Source: Streptomyces sp. NRRL F-6492 (GTDB taxonomy: Bacteria > Actinomycetota > Actinomycetes > Streptomycetales > Streptomycetaceae). Taken from it: a stretch of DNA of 64,000 nt. The notes under the pieces were generated by a model that was given only the letters and a program-made list of their open reading frames with translations, was not told where the DNA came from and did no database searches. Positions 24,301-33,390 of the stretch are shown here, in pieces. The translations under genes were made by a program, and so were the position numbers. Each line of letters opens with the position of its first letter. Within the stretch, counting starts at the first letter, position 1. Where the stretch lies: the NCBI RefSeq assembly GCF_001280125.1, contig NZ_LGEG01000225.1, forward strand, positions 1 to 64,000, read 5' to 3'.

Positions 24301-25887
24301 CTACAGCTCCAGGCCTTCGAGCAGGCCCCGGTAGAAGGCGGCGTGCGCCGTCCCGGCCGGGACCGAGCCCGGGAAGTACGCGGCGGTACGGGGCGTGCCG
24401 CCGAGCTTCCTGAGGTAGTCGAAGGCCTTGTTGTCCTGCTCGCCCCAGGCCACGAACCGCCAGTGCAGCGGGCGGTCCGCCGCCCCGGCGAGCGCCTGCG
24501 TGGCGGCCGTCCTCGCGTCCGGCGCGCCGTCCGTCTGGAAGACCACCAGCGCCGGGCGGGCGGGGTCGGTCTTCTCGTGGTGGGCGAGGACCTCCTCCAC
24601 CGCGCGGTGGTAGTGGGTGCGGCCCAGGCGGCCGAGACCGGCGTTGATCTCCTCGACGCGGGTGGGGGAGAGCGTGGCCGGGGTCAGTTCGGCGGTGCCG
24701 TCGATGTCCGTGGAGAAGAACACGGCCGTGACGGCGGCGTTCTCGTCGAGGTGCGCCGCGAGCGCCACCGTCTGCTCGGCGAGCCGCTGCACGGAGCCGT
24801 CCTTGAAGTACCCGCGCATCGAACCGGACCGGTCGACCACCAGGTACACGGCGGCCCGCGCCCCGGTGAGCCCCTGCTTCTTGAGCACGGTCCCGGCGGC
24901 CTTGTACGCGTCGGCGAGGTGCGGGGCGACGGCCTTGACCCTGGCGAGGGAGAGGGCGGGGCCGGCGGCGACGGCCGGGGCGGTGGCGTCGAAGGCTTCG
25001 GGAGCCTCGGTGACCTCGGTGACCTCGGGGGTCTCGGGGGCCTCGGGCTCCAGGGCGGTGATCACGGGGGTTTCCGGGGTTGGTACCGGCGCGGGGGCCT
25101 CCGGCGCGGAAGCCTCCGGCTCGGGGGCGGCGACCACGGCGGGCGCGGGCTCCGCGACCATGGCGGGCTCCGGCTCCGCGACCACGGCGGGCTCGGGCTC
25201 GGTGGCGGCCACGGCCTGCGGCTCGGCCTCCGGGGTCTCCTCGGCCTCCGGGGCGTCCTCGGACTCCGGGGCCTCCGGGGTCTCCTCGGTCTCCTCGGCC
25301 TCGGCGGTGCCGGGCTCCGGTGCGGCGGGGACCGCGCAGGTTCCCTCCGCCCCGGCCGGGGTCTCGGGGTAGGAGACCTCGACGGCGTCCACCTCGGCGG
25401 ACACCCCGGTCTCGTCGTCCCGCTCCTCGGGCAGGGAGACCTCCACGGGCTCGGCCACGGGAACGGCCGCCGCCGCCTCCCGCTCCGCCGCCTCGGCCGC
25501 GGCGGAGCGGACGGGGGTCTCCTCCTCCAGGGTCTCCGCGGCCTCCGCGGACTCCACCGTGTTCGTCTCCGCGTCGGACCCGGCCGGCTCCAGCCGCGGG
25601 ACCGCTTCCACCTCGGCCTCCGCGGGAGCGACCGTCTCCGCGGGAGCGACCGGCTCCGCCGAGCGCGCCTTCGGGACCTGCGGGTTGTCGAAGGACGCCG
25701 CCACCAGGTCGTCCGCCGCCCGACGGACTTCCTCGGGGGCCTCGGGCGTCTCCTGGGTCTCCGGAGCCCCAGTGGCCTCAGGGGCCGCCGGCTCCACCGT
25801 CTCACGCGACTGGGGCGGGACGGAGGTTGCCGGGGAGTCCTCGCGGTCCCGGCCGAACACCTTGCGCAGCATGCTCCGAATACCCAT
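24301..25887 (-). CDS. VWA-domain protein, TerF-like, with long acidic low-complexity region
   Basis: 528 residues from ATG at 25887, preceded by AAAGGG; an in-frame ATG at 25905 is possible but has a poorer ribosome site. Residues 1-15 are basic (MGIRSMLRKVFGRDRED). Residues about 20-310 are very rich in Glu, Ala, Pro and Val and must be disordered. From about residue 325 there is a von Willebrand A domain with the MIDAS motif DRSGSMRGYF (Asp352), a Thr region and the second Asp (VVFQTDGAPDARTA). The C-terminal domain matches the TerF family of tellurite-resistance/stress clusters. No ter genes are adjacent. Ends 4 bp after the kinase stop, convergent. Confidence 0.85.
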   Translation of the reverse strand: MGIRSMLRKVFGRDREDSPATSVPPQSRETVEPAAPEATGAPETQETPEAPEEVRRAADDLVAASFDNPQVPKARSAEPVAPAETVAPAEAEVEAVPRLEPAGSDAETNTVESAEAAETLEEETPVRSAAAEAAEREAAAAVPVAEPVEVSLPEERDDETGVSAEVDAVEVSYPETPAGAEGTCAVPAAPEPGTAEAEETEETPEAPESEDAPEAEETPEAEPQAVAATEPEPAVVAEPEPAMVAEPAPAVVAAPEPEASAPEAPAPVPTPETPVITALEPEAPETPEVTEVTEAPEAFDATAPAVAAGPALSLARVKAVAPHLADAYKAAGTVLKKQGLTGARAAVYLVVDRSGSMRGYFKDGSVQRLAEQTVALAAHLDENAAVTAVFFSTDIDGTAELTPATLSPTRVEEINAGLGRLGRTHYHRAVEEVLAHHEKTDPARPALVVFQTDGAPDARTAATQALAGAADRPLHWRFVAWGEQDNKAFDYLRKLGGTPRTAAYFPGSVPAGTAHAAFYRGLLEGLEL

Positions 25888-26033
25888 GGGCGAACCCTTT
25901 CGCATGAGTGGGGGTGCGGTGTGAATGTCCGTACTGGGTGCTTCGGGACTTTCATCCCTGGCCAGGGCGGATACGTAAGGTTAGCGGCCACTTCCCGCCA
26001 CCTCCGTGCCCCGGTCGCCCTCGGCCGTCCCGC

Positions 26034-26055
26034 ATTCATCCGGCGTTCATCCCCC
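26034..26055 (+). promoter_or_regulatory. PHO box (PhoP direct repeats)
   Basis: attcatccggc (26034-26044) and gttcatccccc (26045-26055) are adjacent 11-bp direct repeats of the GTTCAYCCnnC type bound by Streptomyces PhoP. They lie about 92 bp upstream of the phosphatase gene, whose product would be expected under phosphate control. A third degenerate unit may follow. Confidence 0.7.
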
Positions 26056-26146
26056 CGCCGCCCCCGTGCAGGGACGCGCACCTAGCGTCACCGCCGAAGA
26101 CATCCCGACACCATGTCGGCGCAGTGCTGCGCCGGAGGAGGACGAA

Positions 26147-28204
26147 GTGCGCAAACTGCTGCCGCTCCTGAGCACGAACCCGCACGGAGGCGGCCGTTCC
26201 GCTCTCACCTGCCGCTACCGCTGCGGTGACGCCTGCTTCCACGAGGTGCCCAACACCAGCGACAACGAGTACGCCGGCGACCTCATAGCCGGTGTCCTCT
26301 CCCGCCGTTCCGCCCTGCGCGCCGCCGCCGTCGTCACCGTCGCCTCCGCCGTCGGCGGCGCCGCCGTGCTCGGCGAGGCCCCGGAGGCCGTCGCCCACGG
26401 CGGCGGCCACGGCCACGGGCACCCGCCCGTCAAGGCCGACGGCGCCCGCGGCCTCCGCTTCGCCCCCGTCGCGCCCAACACCGCCGACAAGGTCACCGTC
26501 CCCTCCGGCTACTCCCAGAACGTGGTCATCCGCTGGGGCGAGCCCATCCTGCGCGGCGCCCCCGCCTTCGACGCCGAGAAGCAGACGGCGAAGGCCCAGG
26601 CCGGCCAGTTCGGCTACAACAACGACTTCCTCTCCCTGCTGCCGCTGCCCGGGGAGCGCGACCGCCAGGTCCTCGTCGCCAACCACGAGTACACCGACGA
26701 AGTCCTGATGTTCCGCGGCTACGACCCCGCGAACCCGACCCGCGAGCAGGTCGAGACCGCCTGGGCCGCGCACGGCCTGTCCGTCGTCGTGGTCGAGGAG
26801 GAGCGCCGCGGCGGCAGGCTGACGCCGGTCTCCCGCCACCACCTCAACCGGCGGCTGCACACGACCAGCGAGTTCCGGGTCACCGGCCCCGCCGCGGGCA
26901 GCGACCTGCTGAAGACCTCCGCCGACCCGGCCGGCCGCACCGTCCTCGGCACGCTCAACAACTGCGCGGGCGGCACCACCCCGTGGGGCACCACCCTCCA
27001 CGGCGAGGAGAACTTCAACCAGTACTTCGCGAACGGCTCCAGCGCCACCGACAAGCGCTACGGCGTCGGCTCCGGCGCCACCGAGCGCAAGTGGGAGCGG
27101 TTCGACAAGCGCTTCGACCTGAAGCAGGAGCCCAACGAGGTCCACCGCTTCGGCTGGGTCGTCGAGCTCGACCCGTACGACCCCGACTCCACGCCCCGCA
27201 AGCGCACCGCCCTCGGCCGCTTCAAGCACGAGGCAGCCCAGCCCCGCCTCACCGCCGACGGGCGCCCGGTCGTCTACATGGGCGACGACGAGCGCTTCGA
27301 CTACTTCTACAAGTTCGTCTCCTCGAAGCGGATGAGGAAGGGGAGTTCGCGGGCCGCCCGCGAGCACAACCTCACCCTCCTCGACGAGGGCACCCTGTAC
27401 GTCGCCAAGCTGACCGGCGACTCCCCGGCCGAGGTCGACGGCACCGGAAAGCTCCCGAACGACGGCGAGTTCGACGGCTCCGGCACGTGGATCCCGCTCG
27501 CCACCGGGAACGTCTCGCACGTCCCCGGCATGACCGCCGAGGAGGTGTACGTCTTCACCCGCCTCGCCGGCGACAAGGTCGGGGCGACGAAGATGGACCG
27601 CCCCGAGGACGTCGAGCCGTCCCCCCGCACCGGCCGCGTGTACGTCGCGCTCACCAACAACACCGACCGCGGCAAGGCCGGCAAGGCGGGCGCGGACGAG
27701 GCCAACCCGCGCAACCTCAACAAGCACGGGCAGATCCTGGAGCTGGCCGAGCACTGGGACGACCCGTCCTCGGACGGCTTCGCCTGGCGCCTCTTCCTCG
27801 TCGCGGGCGACCCGAACGACCCGGCGACCTACTTCGCCGGCTTCCCCAAGGAGAAGGTCTCCCCGATCTCCTGCCCGGACAACGTCGCCTTCGACCCGCA
27901 CGGCAACCTGTGGATCTCCACCGACGGCTCCCAGCTCGGCTCGCACGACGGCCTGTTCGGCGTCGCCGTGCAGGGCGAGCGGCGCGGTGAGCTGAAGCAG
28001 TTCCTGACCGTGCCGAAGGGCGCCGAGACCTGCGGTCCGATCATCCAGGACCGGCGCGTGCTCGTCGCCGTGCAGCACCCGGGCGAGGTCGACGGCGCGT
28101 CCGTCGAGAAGCCCGCGTCGACCTGGCCCGACGGGCCGGGGAAGATCGTCCGGCCCTCGGTCGTCGCCGTCTGGCGCACGGACGGGCGGGACATCGGCGT
28201 CTGA
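26147..28204 (+). CDS. phoX: PhoX-type alkaline phosphatase, Tat-exported
   Basis: 685 residues from GTG at 26147, behind the ribosome site GGAGGAGGA. The N-terminus is long, with a twin-arginine motif SRRSALR at residues 52-58 followed by a hydrophobic stretch (AAAVVTVASAVGGAAVLGE) and an AHG cleavage region. The rest matches DUF839/PhoX: FLSLLPLPGERDRQVLVANHEY, NNCAGGTTPWGTTLHGEENF, GWVVELDPYDPDSTPRKRTA, FKHEAAQPRLT, YMGDDERFDYFYKFVS, and CPDNVAFDPHGNLWISTDG. Known PhoX enzymes use Fe and Ca ions and hydrolyse phosphomonoesters outside the cell. A PHO-box-like repeat lies upstream. Confidence 0.95.
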   Translation: MRKLLPLLSTNPHGGGRSALTCRYRCGDACFHEVPNTSDNEYAGDLIAGVLSRRSALRAAAVVTVASAVGGAAVLGEAPEAVAHGGGHGHGHPPVKADGARGLRFAPVAPNTADKVTVPSGYSQNVVIRWGEPILRGAPAFDAEKQTAKAQAGQFGYNNDFLSLLPLPGERDRQVLVANHEYTDEVLMFRGYDPANPTREQVETAWAAHGLSVVVVEEERRGGRLTPVSRHHLNRRLHTTSEFRVTGPAAGSDLLKTSADPAGRTVLGTLNNCAGGTTPWGTTLHGEENFNQYFANGSSATDKRYGVGSGATERKWERFDKRFDLKQEPNEVHRFGWVVELDPYDPDSTPRKRTALGRFKHEAAQPRLTADGRPVVYMGDDERFDYFYKFVSSKRMRKGSSRAAREHNLTLLDEGTLYVAKLTGDSPAEVDGTGKLPNDGEFDGSGTWIPLATGNVSHVPGMTAEEVYVFTRLAGDKVGATKMDRPEDVEPSPRTGRVYVALTNNTDRGKAGKAGADEANPRNLNKHGQILELAEHWDDPSSDGFAWRLFLVAGDPNDPATYFAGFPKEKVSPISCPDNVAFDPHGNLWISTDGSQLGSHDGLFGVAVQGERRGELKQFLTVPKGAETCGPIIQDRRVLVAVQHPGEVDGASVEKPASTWPDGPGKIVRPSVVAVWRTDGRDIGV

Positions 28205-29212
28205 TCAGCCCCGGGCCTGGGGGGACTCCACCCCCAGGCCCTCCCCGAACCGCACGAACTGCTCCTCCGGCTCGCCCGTGTACGCCCACGGCACCCACGC
28301 CGCCCGCCGCCCCAGCATCCCGAGCAGCTCCCTGGCGATGTCCACCTGGCCCGCGTAACAGGCCGCGTGCGTCAGGAAGTTGAGGTCTCCGACCTCCTCG
28401 GGCGCCACCGGGCTCCCCGGATCGCGGCCACCGATCCAGCGGGCGTGCGTGCGGCGCAGCTCGGTCACCGCCAGCTCGTGCTTCCAGTGCTGGTCGAAGC
28501 CGCGCACCGGGCCCCGGCCCAGGGCCCCGTCCGCGATGTAGCGGTACTCCTCGACCCGGGCCACCTGCACCAGGACCGGCAGCGGGGAGCCGGGCGGCGC
28601 CACGCCGGCCGCGTCGCGGGCGAAGTCGTACATGCTGCCGTGCGTGCCGTGCCACCGCGCCGACCAGTACCGCAGCACCTGGATGTGCCCCTCGGTGTTG
28701 TACGGGTCGCGGCGCCGCAGCTCGTCGAACCAGTGGCGCAGTTCGCGGCGCGGCACCCCGCCCTCGTACAGCCTGGCCACCGAGAGCAGCGACACCCACG
28801 GCATCGGGTCGGCGGGCGCCGCCTCGGCCGCGCCCCGGCAGGCGTCCACGGCCGCGTCGATCCGGCCCCGGTCGACGGCCGCGCCCCGGCCGGCCGCGAT
28901 GGCCGCGTCGAAGACCCGCACCACCTCGGTCGCGGCCCGCAGCACGGCGGCGTCCGGGTTGCCCGGTTCGGCGCCCCGCCAGGTCTCGACGGTGGAGCTG
29001 CCCGCGGCGGCGTGCGAGAGGAGCCGGACGCGGTGGGTGCGGCGCGCCCAGTCGTCGCCGGTGGCGGCCAGCAGGTCCCGGACGCCCTGCCAGCGGCCGA
29101 TGACGATGTCGTGGCGCGCCTCGGTCAGCGCCCGGTCCCCGAAGTCCGGGTCGAAGTCGGGCGCGAAGCGTTCCGGGCGCGCCGGGCGCGAGGAGCGGCG
29201 GCGTACGGCCAT
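28205..29212 (-). CDS. TPR-like hypothetical protein
   Basis: 335 residues, ATG at 29212. Basic N-terminus (MAVRRRSSRPARPERFAPDF), then a helical repeat region like that of tetratricopeptide proteins (VDACRGAAEAAPADPMPWVS, HWFDELRRRDPYNTEGHIQVL). No catalytic motif or membrane segment is visible. Seen as a conserved Streptomyces protein; function unknown. It lies 27 bp after the permease gene on the same strand, so probably cotranscribed with it, and abuts the PhoX stop. Confidence 0.75.
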   Translation of the reverse strand: MAVRRRSSRPARPERFAPDFDPDFGDRALTEARHDIVIGRWQGVRDLLAATGDDWARRTHRVRLLSHAAAGSSTVETWRGAEPGNPDAAVLRAATEVVRVFDAAIAAGRGAAVDRGRIDAAVDACRGAAEAAPADPMPWVSLLSVARLYEGGVPRRELRHWFDELRRRDPYNTEGHIQVLRYWSARWHGTHGSMYDFARDAAGVAPPGSPLPVLVQVARVEEYRYIADGALGRGPVRGFDQHWKHELAVTELRRTHARWIGGRDPGSPVAPEEVGDLNFLTHAACYAGQVDIARELLGMLGRRAAWVPWAYTGEPEEQFVRFGEGLGVESPQARG

Positions 29213-29239
29213 CGGGGCCTCCTTCTGGTTCGGCTGCCG

Positions 29240-30724
29240 TCAGAAGTCCGTCGCGTAGCCCTTGTCCCGGCCGCCCGTGCGGGCGCCCGGGGTGGCCGCC
29301 CCGGCGTCGGCCGAGGCGGCGAGGGCGCGGACCGCGTCGAGGCGGGCCGGGCGGCGGTAGTAGTCGCCGCCCCTCCGGCCGTACACGGCCAGCGGGACCA
29401 CGCCGAGGAGCAGGCCGCCGAGGCCGATGGCGAGGGCGGTCGTGGAGAGTTCGCCGAGCGACTCGACGAAGGCCCACAGCATGAAGGCCGAGCCGAGCAG
29501 CGGCCAGAGGCCGCCGACGACCAGGTTCTTCACGGAGCGCAGCAGCAGGCCCTTGTAGGCGACGACGGCGGCGATGCCCGCCAGGCCGTAGTAGAAGGCG
29601 ATCTGGAGGCCGATCGCGGAGACGGCGTCCCGGAGGATCTGCTGCACGGAACCGGCCGCCGCGGCGGCGGCGAACAGCAGCAGCGCCGCCCCGCCGACCG
29701 CGGCGATCGCGACCCACGGGGTGTTCCAGCGCGGGTGGACGGTGCCGAGCGCGGCCGGCAGGGTCCGGTCGCGGCCCATCGCGAAGAGCGAGCGGGTGAC
29801 CTGGATGAGGGTGGTCTCCAGGGTGGCGACGGTCGACAGGAGGACGGCCACGACGAGGAGCTTGCCGCCGACGCCGGGCCAGACCTCCTGGCCGACGACG
29901 GCGAGGACGTTCGGTCCGGCGCGGCGGATCTCCTCGGAACTCAGCAGCACGTTGACGGCGACGGTGATGGCCTCGAAGAGGACGAAGACGAAGCCGACGC
30001 CGACGAGCGCGGAGACCCCGGCGGTCCTGCGGCTGTCGCGGGTCTCCTCGCTGAGGTTGCTGGTGACGTCCCAGCCCCAGTAGTAGAACGCGGCGATCAG
30101 CGCCCCGGCGGCGAACCCCTCCGGGCCGTCGAACTGCGCGAGGCCGAACCAGGACCAGTCGAAGGCGGTGGCGTGGCCCCGGTGGGCCACGGCGGCGAGG
30201 ACGAAGCCGAGCAGGAGCAGCATCTCGACCCCGGACATGACCAGCTGCGCCCGTACGGTGAGCCGGGCGCCGCCCAGGACGACGAGCAGCATCACCAGGA
30301 ACCAGCAGGCGCCGACGGCCGCCGCGAGCGCGGTGTGGTCGGCGAGGCCCGGGGCGACCAGGGAGAGCGTGAGGGATCCGGCGGGCAGCGAACCGGCCAC
30401 CATGAAGACGGTGGTGGAGAAGACGAGCGCCCAGCCGGACAGGAAGCCGAGGAAGGGGTGGAGGGTGCGGCCCACCCAGGAGTACGCGGCGCCGGCGTTG
30501 ACGTCGATCCGGCCGAGCCGGGCGTACGCGAGGACGATGCCGAGCATGGGTATCGCGCAGTACAGCAGGGCGGCCGGTCCGCCGACGCCCACCGCGCCGA
30601 AGAGGACGGCGGTGGTCGCGGCGAGCGAGTAGGCGGGGGCGCTGCCGGCGACGGCCATCACGATCGTGTCGAAGGTGCCGAGGACATTGGGCTGGAGCCC
30701 TCTGCTGCTGGTGGTGGTGCGCAT
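29240..30724 (-). CDS. APC superfamily amino-acid permease
   Basis: 494 residues from ATG at 30724; the upstream open frame is antisense-like. About 12 membrane helices. The APC N-terminal signature is present (VMAVAGSAPAYSLAATTAVLF, then ARLGRIDVNAGAAYSWVGRT). It would import an amino acid or polyamine with protons. Substrate cannot be predicted. The TPR-like gene follows directly and may belong to the same transcript. Confidence 0.92.
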   Translation of the reverse strand: MRTTTSSRGLQPNVLGTFDTIVMAVAGSAPAYSLAATTAVLFGAVGVGGPAALLYCAIPMLGIVLAYARLGRIDVNAGAAYSWVGRTLHPFLGFLSGWALVFSTTVFMVAGSLPAGSLTLSLVAPGLADHTALAAAVGACWFLVMLLVVLGGARLTVRAQLVMSGVEMLLLLGFVLAAVAHRGHATAFDWSWFGLAQFDGPEGFAAGALIAAFYYWGWDVTSNLSEETRDSRRTAGVSALVGVGFVFVLFEAITVAVNVLLSSEEIRRAGPNVLAVVGQEVWPGVGGKLLVVAVLLSTVATLETTLIQVTRSLFAMGRDRTLPAALGTVHPRWNTPWVAIAAVGGAALLLFAAAAAAGSVQQILRDAVSAIGLQIAFYYGLAGIAAVVAYKGLLLRSVKNLVVGGLWPLLGSAFMLWAFVESLGELSTTALAIGLGGLLLGVVPLAVYGRRGGDYYRRPARLDAVRALAASADAGAATPGARTGGRDKGYATDF

Positions 30725-30918
30725 GGCGGATCCTCGGGGCGCGGGGGGTGAGACAGGGCGAAGTGGCGCGTCCGCCGGTCCGGTTGCCGGTGGTGGCGGG
30801 CGCGGATCACCGTGAATGGGCGCATCGTAGTCGCCGGGAGGGATTCCGGTAACGGCGGCGGGGAGGGTTCCGTTCCGTGACCGCCGGTAAGTTCTCCCGT
30901 GCGCCCCCCGGAGGGGGT

Positions 30919-31140
30919 TTACCGCAGGTCGGGACCGGCGATGGCGCGGGCCGCGCGGACCTCCCGGCGGAGCGGTTCCAGGACTCCGTTCCCGTTCCCG
31001 GGCAGCCCGGCGCGGACCTCCACGCGGGTGCCGTCCGCGCGCGGGACGGCGGCCCGCGGGACCGGCGCGGCGGAGTGCCGCGTGCCGGCGGCCGGCCGGA
31101 TGGGCGGGGCGAGCCGTCCGGCTCCTTCGGATCGCGCCAT
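30919..31140 (-). CDS. possible small hypothetical protein
   Basis: A 73-residue frame (MARSEGAGRLAPPIRPAAGT ... GVLEPLRREVRAARAIAGPDLR) in a 533-bp gap (30725-31257) that otherwise shows no clear gene. The last 35 residues look protein-like with an amphipathic helix; the rest is low complexity. No good ribosome site. It may be a decayed gene. Confidence 0.3.
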   Translation of the reverse strand: MARSEGAGRLAPPIRPAAGTRHSAAPVPRAAVPRADGTRVEVRAGLPGNGNGVLEPLRREVRAARAIAGPDLR

Positions 31141-31257
31141 GCCCGCCGACGTGGTGGCGGGGTGCGCCGCGGCACGCCTGGCTGCCGTCGTCCACGGCGA
31201 TGACACCGGGCTCGGTCCCTAGGATGGGCAGGCCGCCACGAGAGGAAATGATCACAA

Positions 31258-31665
31258 ATGCGTCCCCAGCGATTCACCGACTTCGTCGTCGACGTCGTGA
31301 AGAACAACCCGACCGCCGGCCGTGTGCGGACCCTCGCCGAGGCGGGCGACGCGAAGCACCCCTTCGGCGTGGTCGTCACCGTGGGGGCGACCGAGAGCCG
31401 CTGGCAGTTCACCGGACAGCTCCCCGAGGGCGCCAAGCACGAAGGGTTCCTGGACGAGCCGGTCACCGGTACTCCGGTGCCGGCCGGGGACGCGCCCCAG
31501 ACGTCCGACTCTTCCGAAGCATGGCTCGCCGCCGCCCTCGCGCAGGCCGACTGCCCCGAGATCTCGGACATCGAGCGGTGGTCCACCCAGCCCGACGCCG
31601 GCTCCAAGAAGGGCCTGACCGTCTCGTTCCACAACGGCGCCCGGATCTACGCCCGTGCCTTCTGA
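31258..31665 (+). CDS. conserved hypothetical protein
   Basis: 135 residues, ATG at 31258; a nearer ATG to the GAGAGGA site at 31248 is in the wrong frame. Small soluble mixed alpha/beta protein (RFTDFVVDVVKNNPTAGRVR, GVVVTVGATESRWQFTGQLP, KKGLTVSFHNGARIYARAF). No known family recognised. A TAGGAT -10 box lies at 31220-31225. A short cysteine-rich gene follows 74 bp later and may be on the same transcript. Confidence 0.8.
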   Translation: MRPQRFTDFVVDVVKNNPTAGRVRTLAEAGDAKHPFGVVVTVGATESRWQFTGQLPEGAKHEGFLDEPVTGTPVPAGDAPQTSDSSEAWLAAALAQADCPEISDIERWSTQPDAGSKKGLTVSFHNGARIYARAF

Positions 31666-31739
31666 CCCTCCCCGGCACCGACCGGGGAGCGCACATCGCA
31701 CCACCGTCAGCACCACCGTCTCGAGGAGGACCGATCAGC

Positions 31740-31886
31740 ATGCGATGCGACCCCGGTACGTGTGAGGGCAACTGCTCCGTCTGCGGCCAGGGCGTGGGCG
31801 CTCCCGCCGGACAGCCCGCCGCCATGCACCAGCGCGGCGGCACCGGGACCGAGACCTGTCCCGGGAGCGGTCAGCCCGCCGTGTAG
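31740..31886 (+). CDS. 48-residue cysteine-rich peptide
   Basis: ATG at 31740 behind a strong GAGGAGGA site. Sequence starts MRCDPGTCEGNCSVCGQGVG with Cys at 3, 8, 12 and 15 and another at 39; the C-C-C-C block (spacing 4, 3 and 2 residues) could bind zinc or an iron-sulfur cluster. No signal peptide. Not recognised. A good terminator follows, so it is a genuine end gene of a short transcript. Confidence 0.75.
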   Translation: MRCDPGTCEGNCSVCGQGVGAPAGQPAAMHQRGGTGTETCPGSGQPAV

Positions 31887-31895
31887 CGACATCCC

Positions 31896-31937
31896 ACAGG
31901 CCCCGGTCGGAGCAACTCCTTCCCGACCGGGGCCTGT
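31896..31937. terminator. bidirectional terminator
   Basis: acaggccccggtcgg (31896-31910) and ccgaccggggcctgt (31923-31937), a perfect 15-bp stem, between the Cys-rich peptide gene and the convergent DUF2630 gene. Confidence 0.75.
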
Positions 31938-31964
31938 CCGCCTTCACCGGCCGGGAGCGGCCGC

Positions 31965-32201
31965 TCAGTTGCGGTACGACTCCACCTCGGCGGCCGGGCG
32001 GAGGGCCGCCGTGTCCGGGTCCTCGCCGAACTCCGCCTTGGCGCGGCGCTGGCGCAGCAGGTCCCAGCACTGGTCGAGGCGCACCTCCAGTTCGGTCAGG
32101 CGGGCGCGCTCCTCGGGCAGGAGGCCGCCGGTGCGCTGCCGCAGGGCGCGCTCCTCCTCGACGAGGGTGCCGATGTCGTCCAGGATCTCCTCGTTGTCCA
32201 T
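31965..32201 (-). CDS. DUF2630 family protein
   Basis: 78 residues, highly helical and acidic (DIGTLVEEERALRQRTGGLL, ERARLTELEVRLDQCWDLLR, QRRAKAEFGEDPD). Matches the small actinobacterial DUF2630 family, of unknown function, probably a short coiled coil. It begins 18 bp after the EEP-family gene on the same strand. Confidence 0.88.
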   Translation of the reverse strand: MDNEEILDDIGTLVEEERALRQRTGGLLPEERARLTELEVRLDQCWDLLRQRRAKAEFGEDPDTAALRPAAEVESYRN

Positions 32202-32219
32202 GCCTTCCAGCGTGGCCGA

Positions 32220-33332
32220 TCAGCGCTCTCCCCGCAGGTCGAGATCGGCGAGGACGGCCCGGTGGTCGGTGCCGTCGAGGCCGAGGAAGCGGACCCCGTC
32301 CACGCTGAACTCGTCGCTGACCAGGACGTGGTCGATCTGGACGTACGGGGGGAGCGGGCCCTCCATGGGCCAGGTGGCGGCGCGGCTCTTCCTCACCGCC
32401 CAGGCCGCGTCGCGCAGACGGCCCTCCTTCAGGATCGCGCGGAAGGCCGCGTGGTCCTGGGAGGCGTTGAAGTCCCCGGCGATCAGCGTCGGTCCCGTGC
32501 GCAGGGCGGCGAAGTCCTCGACGCGGCCCAGCTCCCGCTTCCACACGTCCACCTGGCCCGGCACCGGCGGCATCGGGTGGGCGAGCTGGACGCGTACGGA
32601 ACGCCCGGCGATCTCGGCCGTGGCGCCCGGCATCCCCATGGCCGCCGGGATCACCCGCCAGTCGCGCAGCGGATAGGCGCTGAGCAGGACGGAGCCCGCC
32701 GATCCGTCGGCCTCGACGGCGGCGTAGTGGGGGAGTTCGGCGGCGAAGGCGGTGGTGAGGGCGCGTCCGCAGGCGCGGTCGCACTCGGAGACGTAGAGGA
32801 GGCCGGGGCGTTCGCGCCGGACCGTGGCGATCAGCGCGTCCGTGGCCTGGCCGAACTCGACGTTGGCGGCGAGGACGCGGACCCGGGCGACGGGAAGGCC
32901 GTGGCCGACGGTGGTCCACGTCGTGTACGGCAGGGAGCTCCAGGCGGTGGCGGCGAGCACGACGACGGCGGTGAGGGCGAGGCCCCGGCGGCGGGCGACG
33001 GCGGCGAGGAGCAGCCCGAGGCCGGCGGGGACGGTCAGCCAGGGGAGGAAGGAGAGCAGCTGCGGGACGGGCGTGATGCCGTCCGTGTCGAGGAGGCGGC
33101 AGGCGGTGATCAGGGCGGGCACGACGAGCAGCAGCCCGGCGGCCCACGCGGCGGGGCGCCCGGGGCGCCGGGACGACGGGCCGGGGACCGGGGCGGGGCC
33201 CGCGACGGGGCCCGTCACGCCGGGCTTGCGTTCCGGCGCGGCGGGCGCGGTGTCCGGTACCGGCGCGGCGGGCGTCGGCCCGGGCGCCGGTTCCGGCTGG
33301 GGCGCGGCGGCGAGGGCGGGGTCGGAGTCCAC
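32220..33332 (-). CDS. endonuclease/exonuclease/phosphatase-fold membrane protein
   Basis: 370 residues. A Pro/Ala-rich cytoplasmic N-terminus (1-60) is followed by three membrane helices (about 62-80, 92-112, 115-135) and an extracytoplasmic EEP domain from about 145. EEP motifs: RVLAANVEFGQATD, ERPGLLYVSECDR, LIAGDFNASQDHAAF, QIDHVLVSDEF and the terminal DHRAVLADL. The family cleaves phosphodiester or phosphomonoester bonds in nucleic acids, lipids or inositols; an outside-facing enzyme suggests extracellular DNA or lipid substrates. Confidence 0.88.
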   Translation of the reverse strand: MDSDPALAAAPQPEPAPGPTPAAPVPDTAPAAPERKPGVTGPVAGPAPVPGPSSRRPGRPAAWAAGLLLVVPALITACRLLDTDGITPVPQLLSFLPWLTVPAGLGLLLAAVARRRGLALTAVVVLAATAWSSLPYTTWTTVGHGLPVARVRVLAANVEFGQATDALIATVRRERPGLLYVSECDRACGRALTTAFAAELPHYAAVEADGSAGSVLLSAYPLRDWRVIPAAMGMPGATAEIAGRSVRVQLAHPMPPVPGQVDVWKRELGRVEDFAALRTGPTLIAGDFNASQDHAAFRAILKEGRLRDAAWAVRKSRAATWPMEGPLPPYVQIDHVLVSDEFSVDGVRFLGLDGTDHRAVLADLDLRGER

Positions 33333-33390
33333 GCCGTTCAGTGTCGCAGGGTCCGCCCCGGCACCACGGGCCCCGGCCGGGCGGCCCGGC

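Noticed and set aside
26006..26146. Earlier start for the PhoX gene at 26006
   Set aside because: It would translate through the PHO-box-like repeats and the promoter; the GTG at 26147 has a strong ribosome site and gives a sensible Tat signal.
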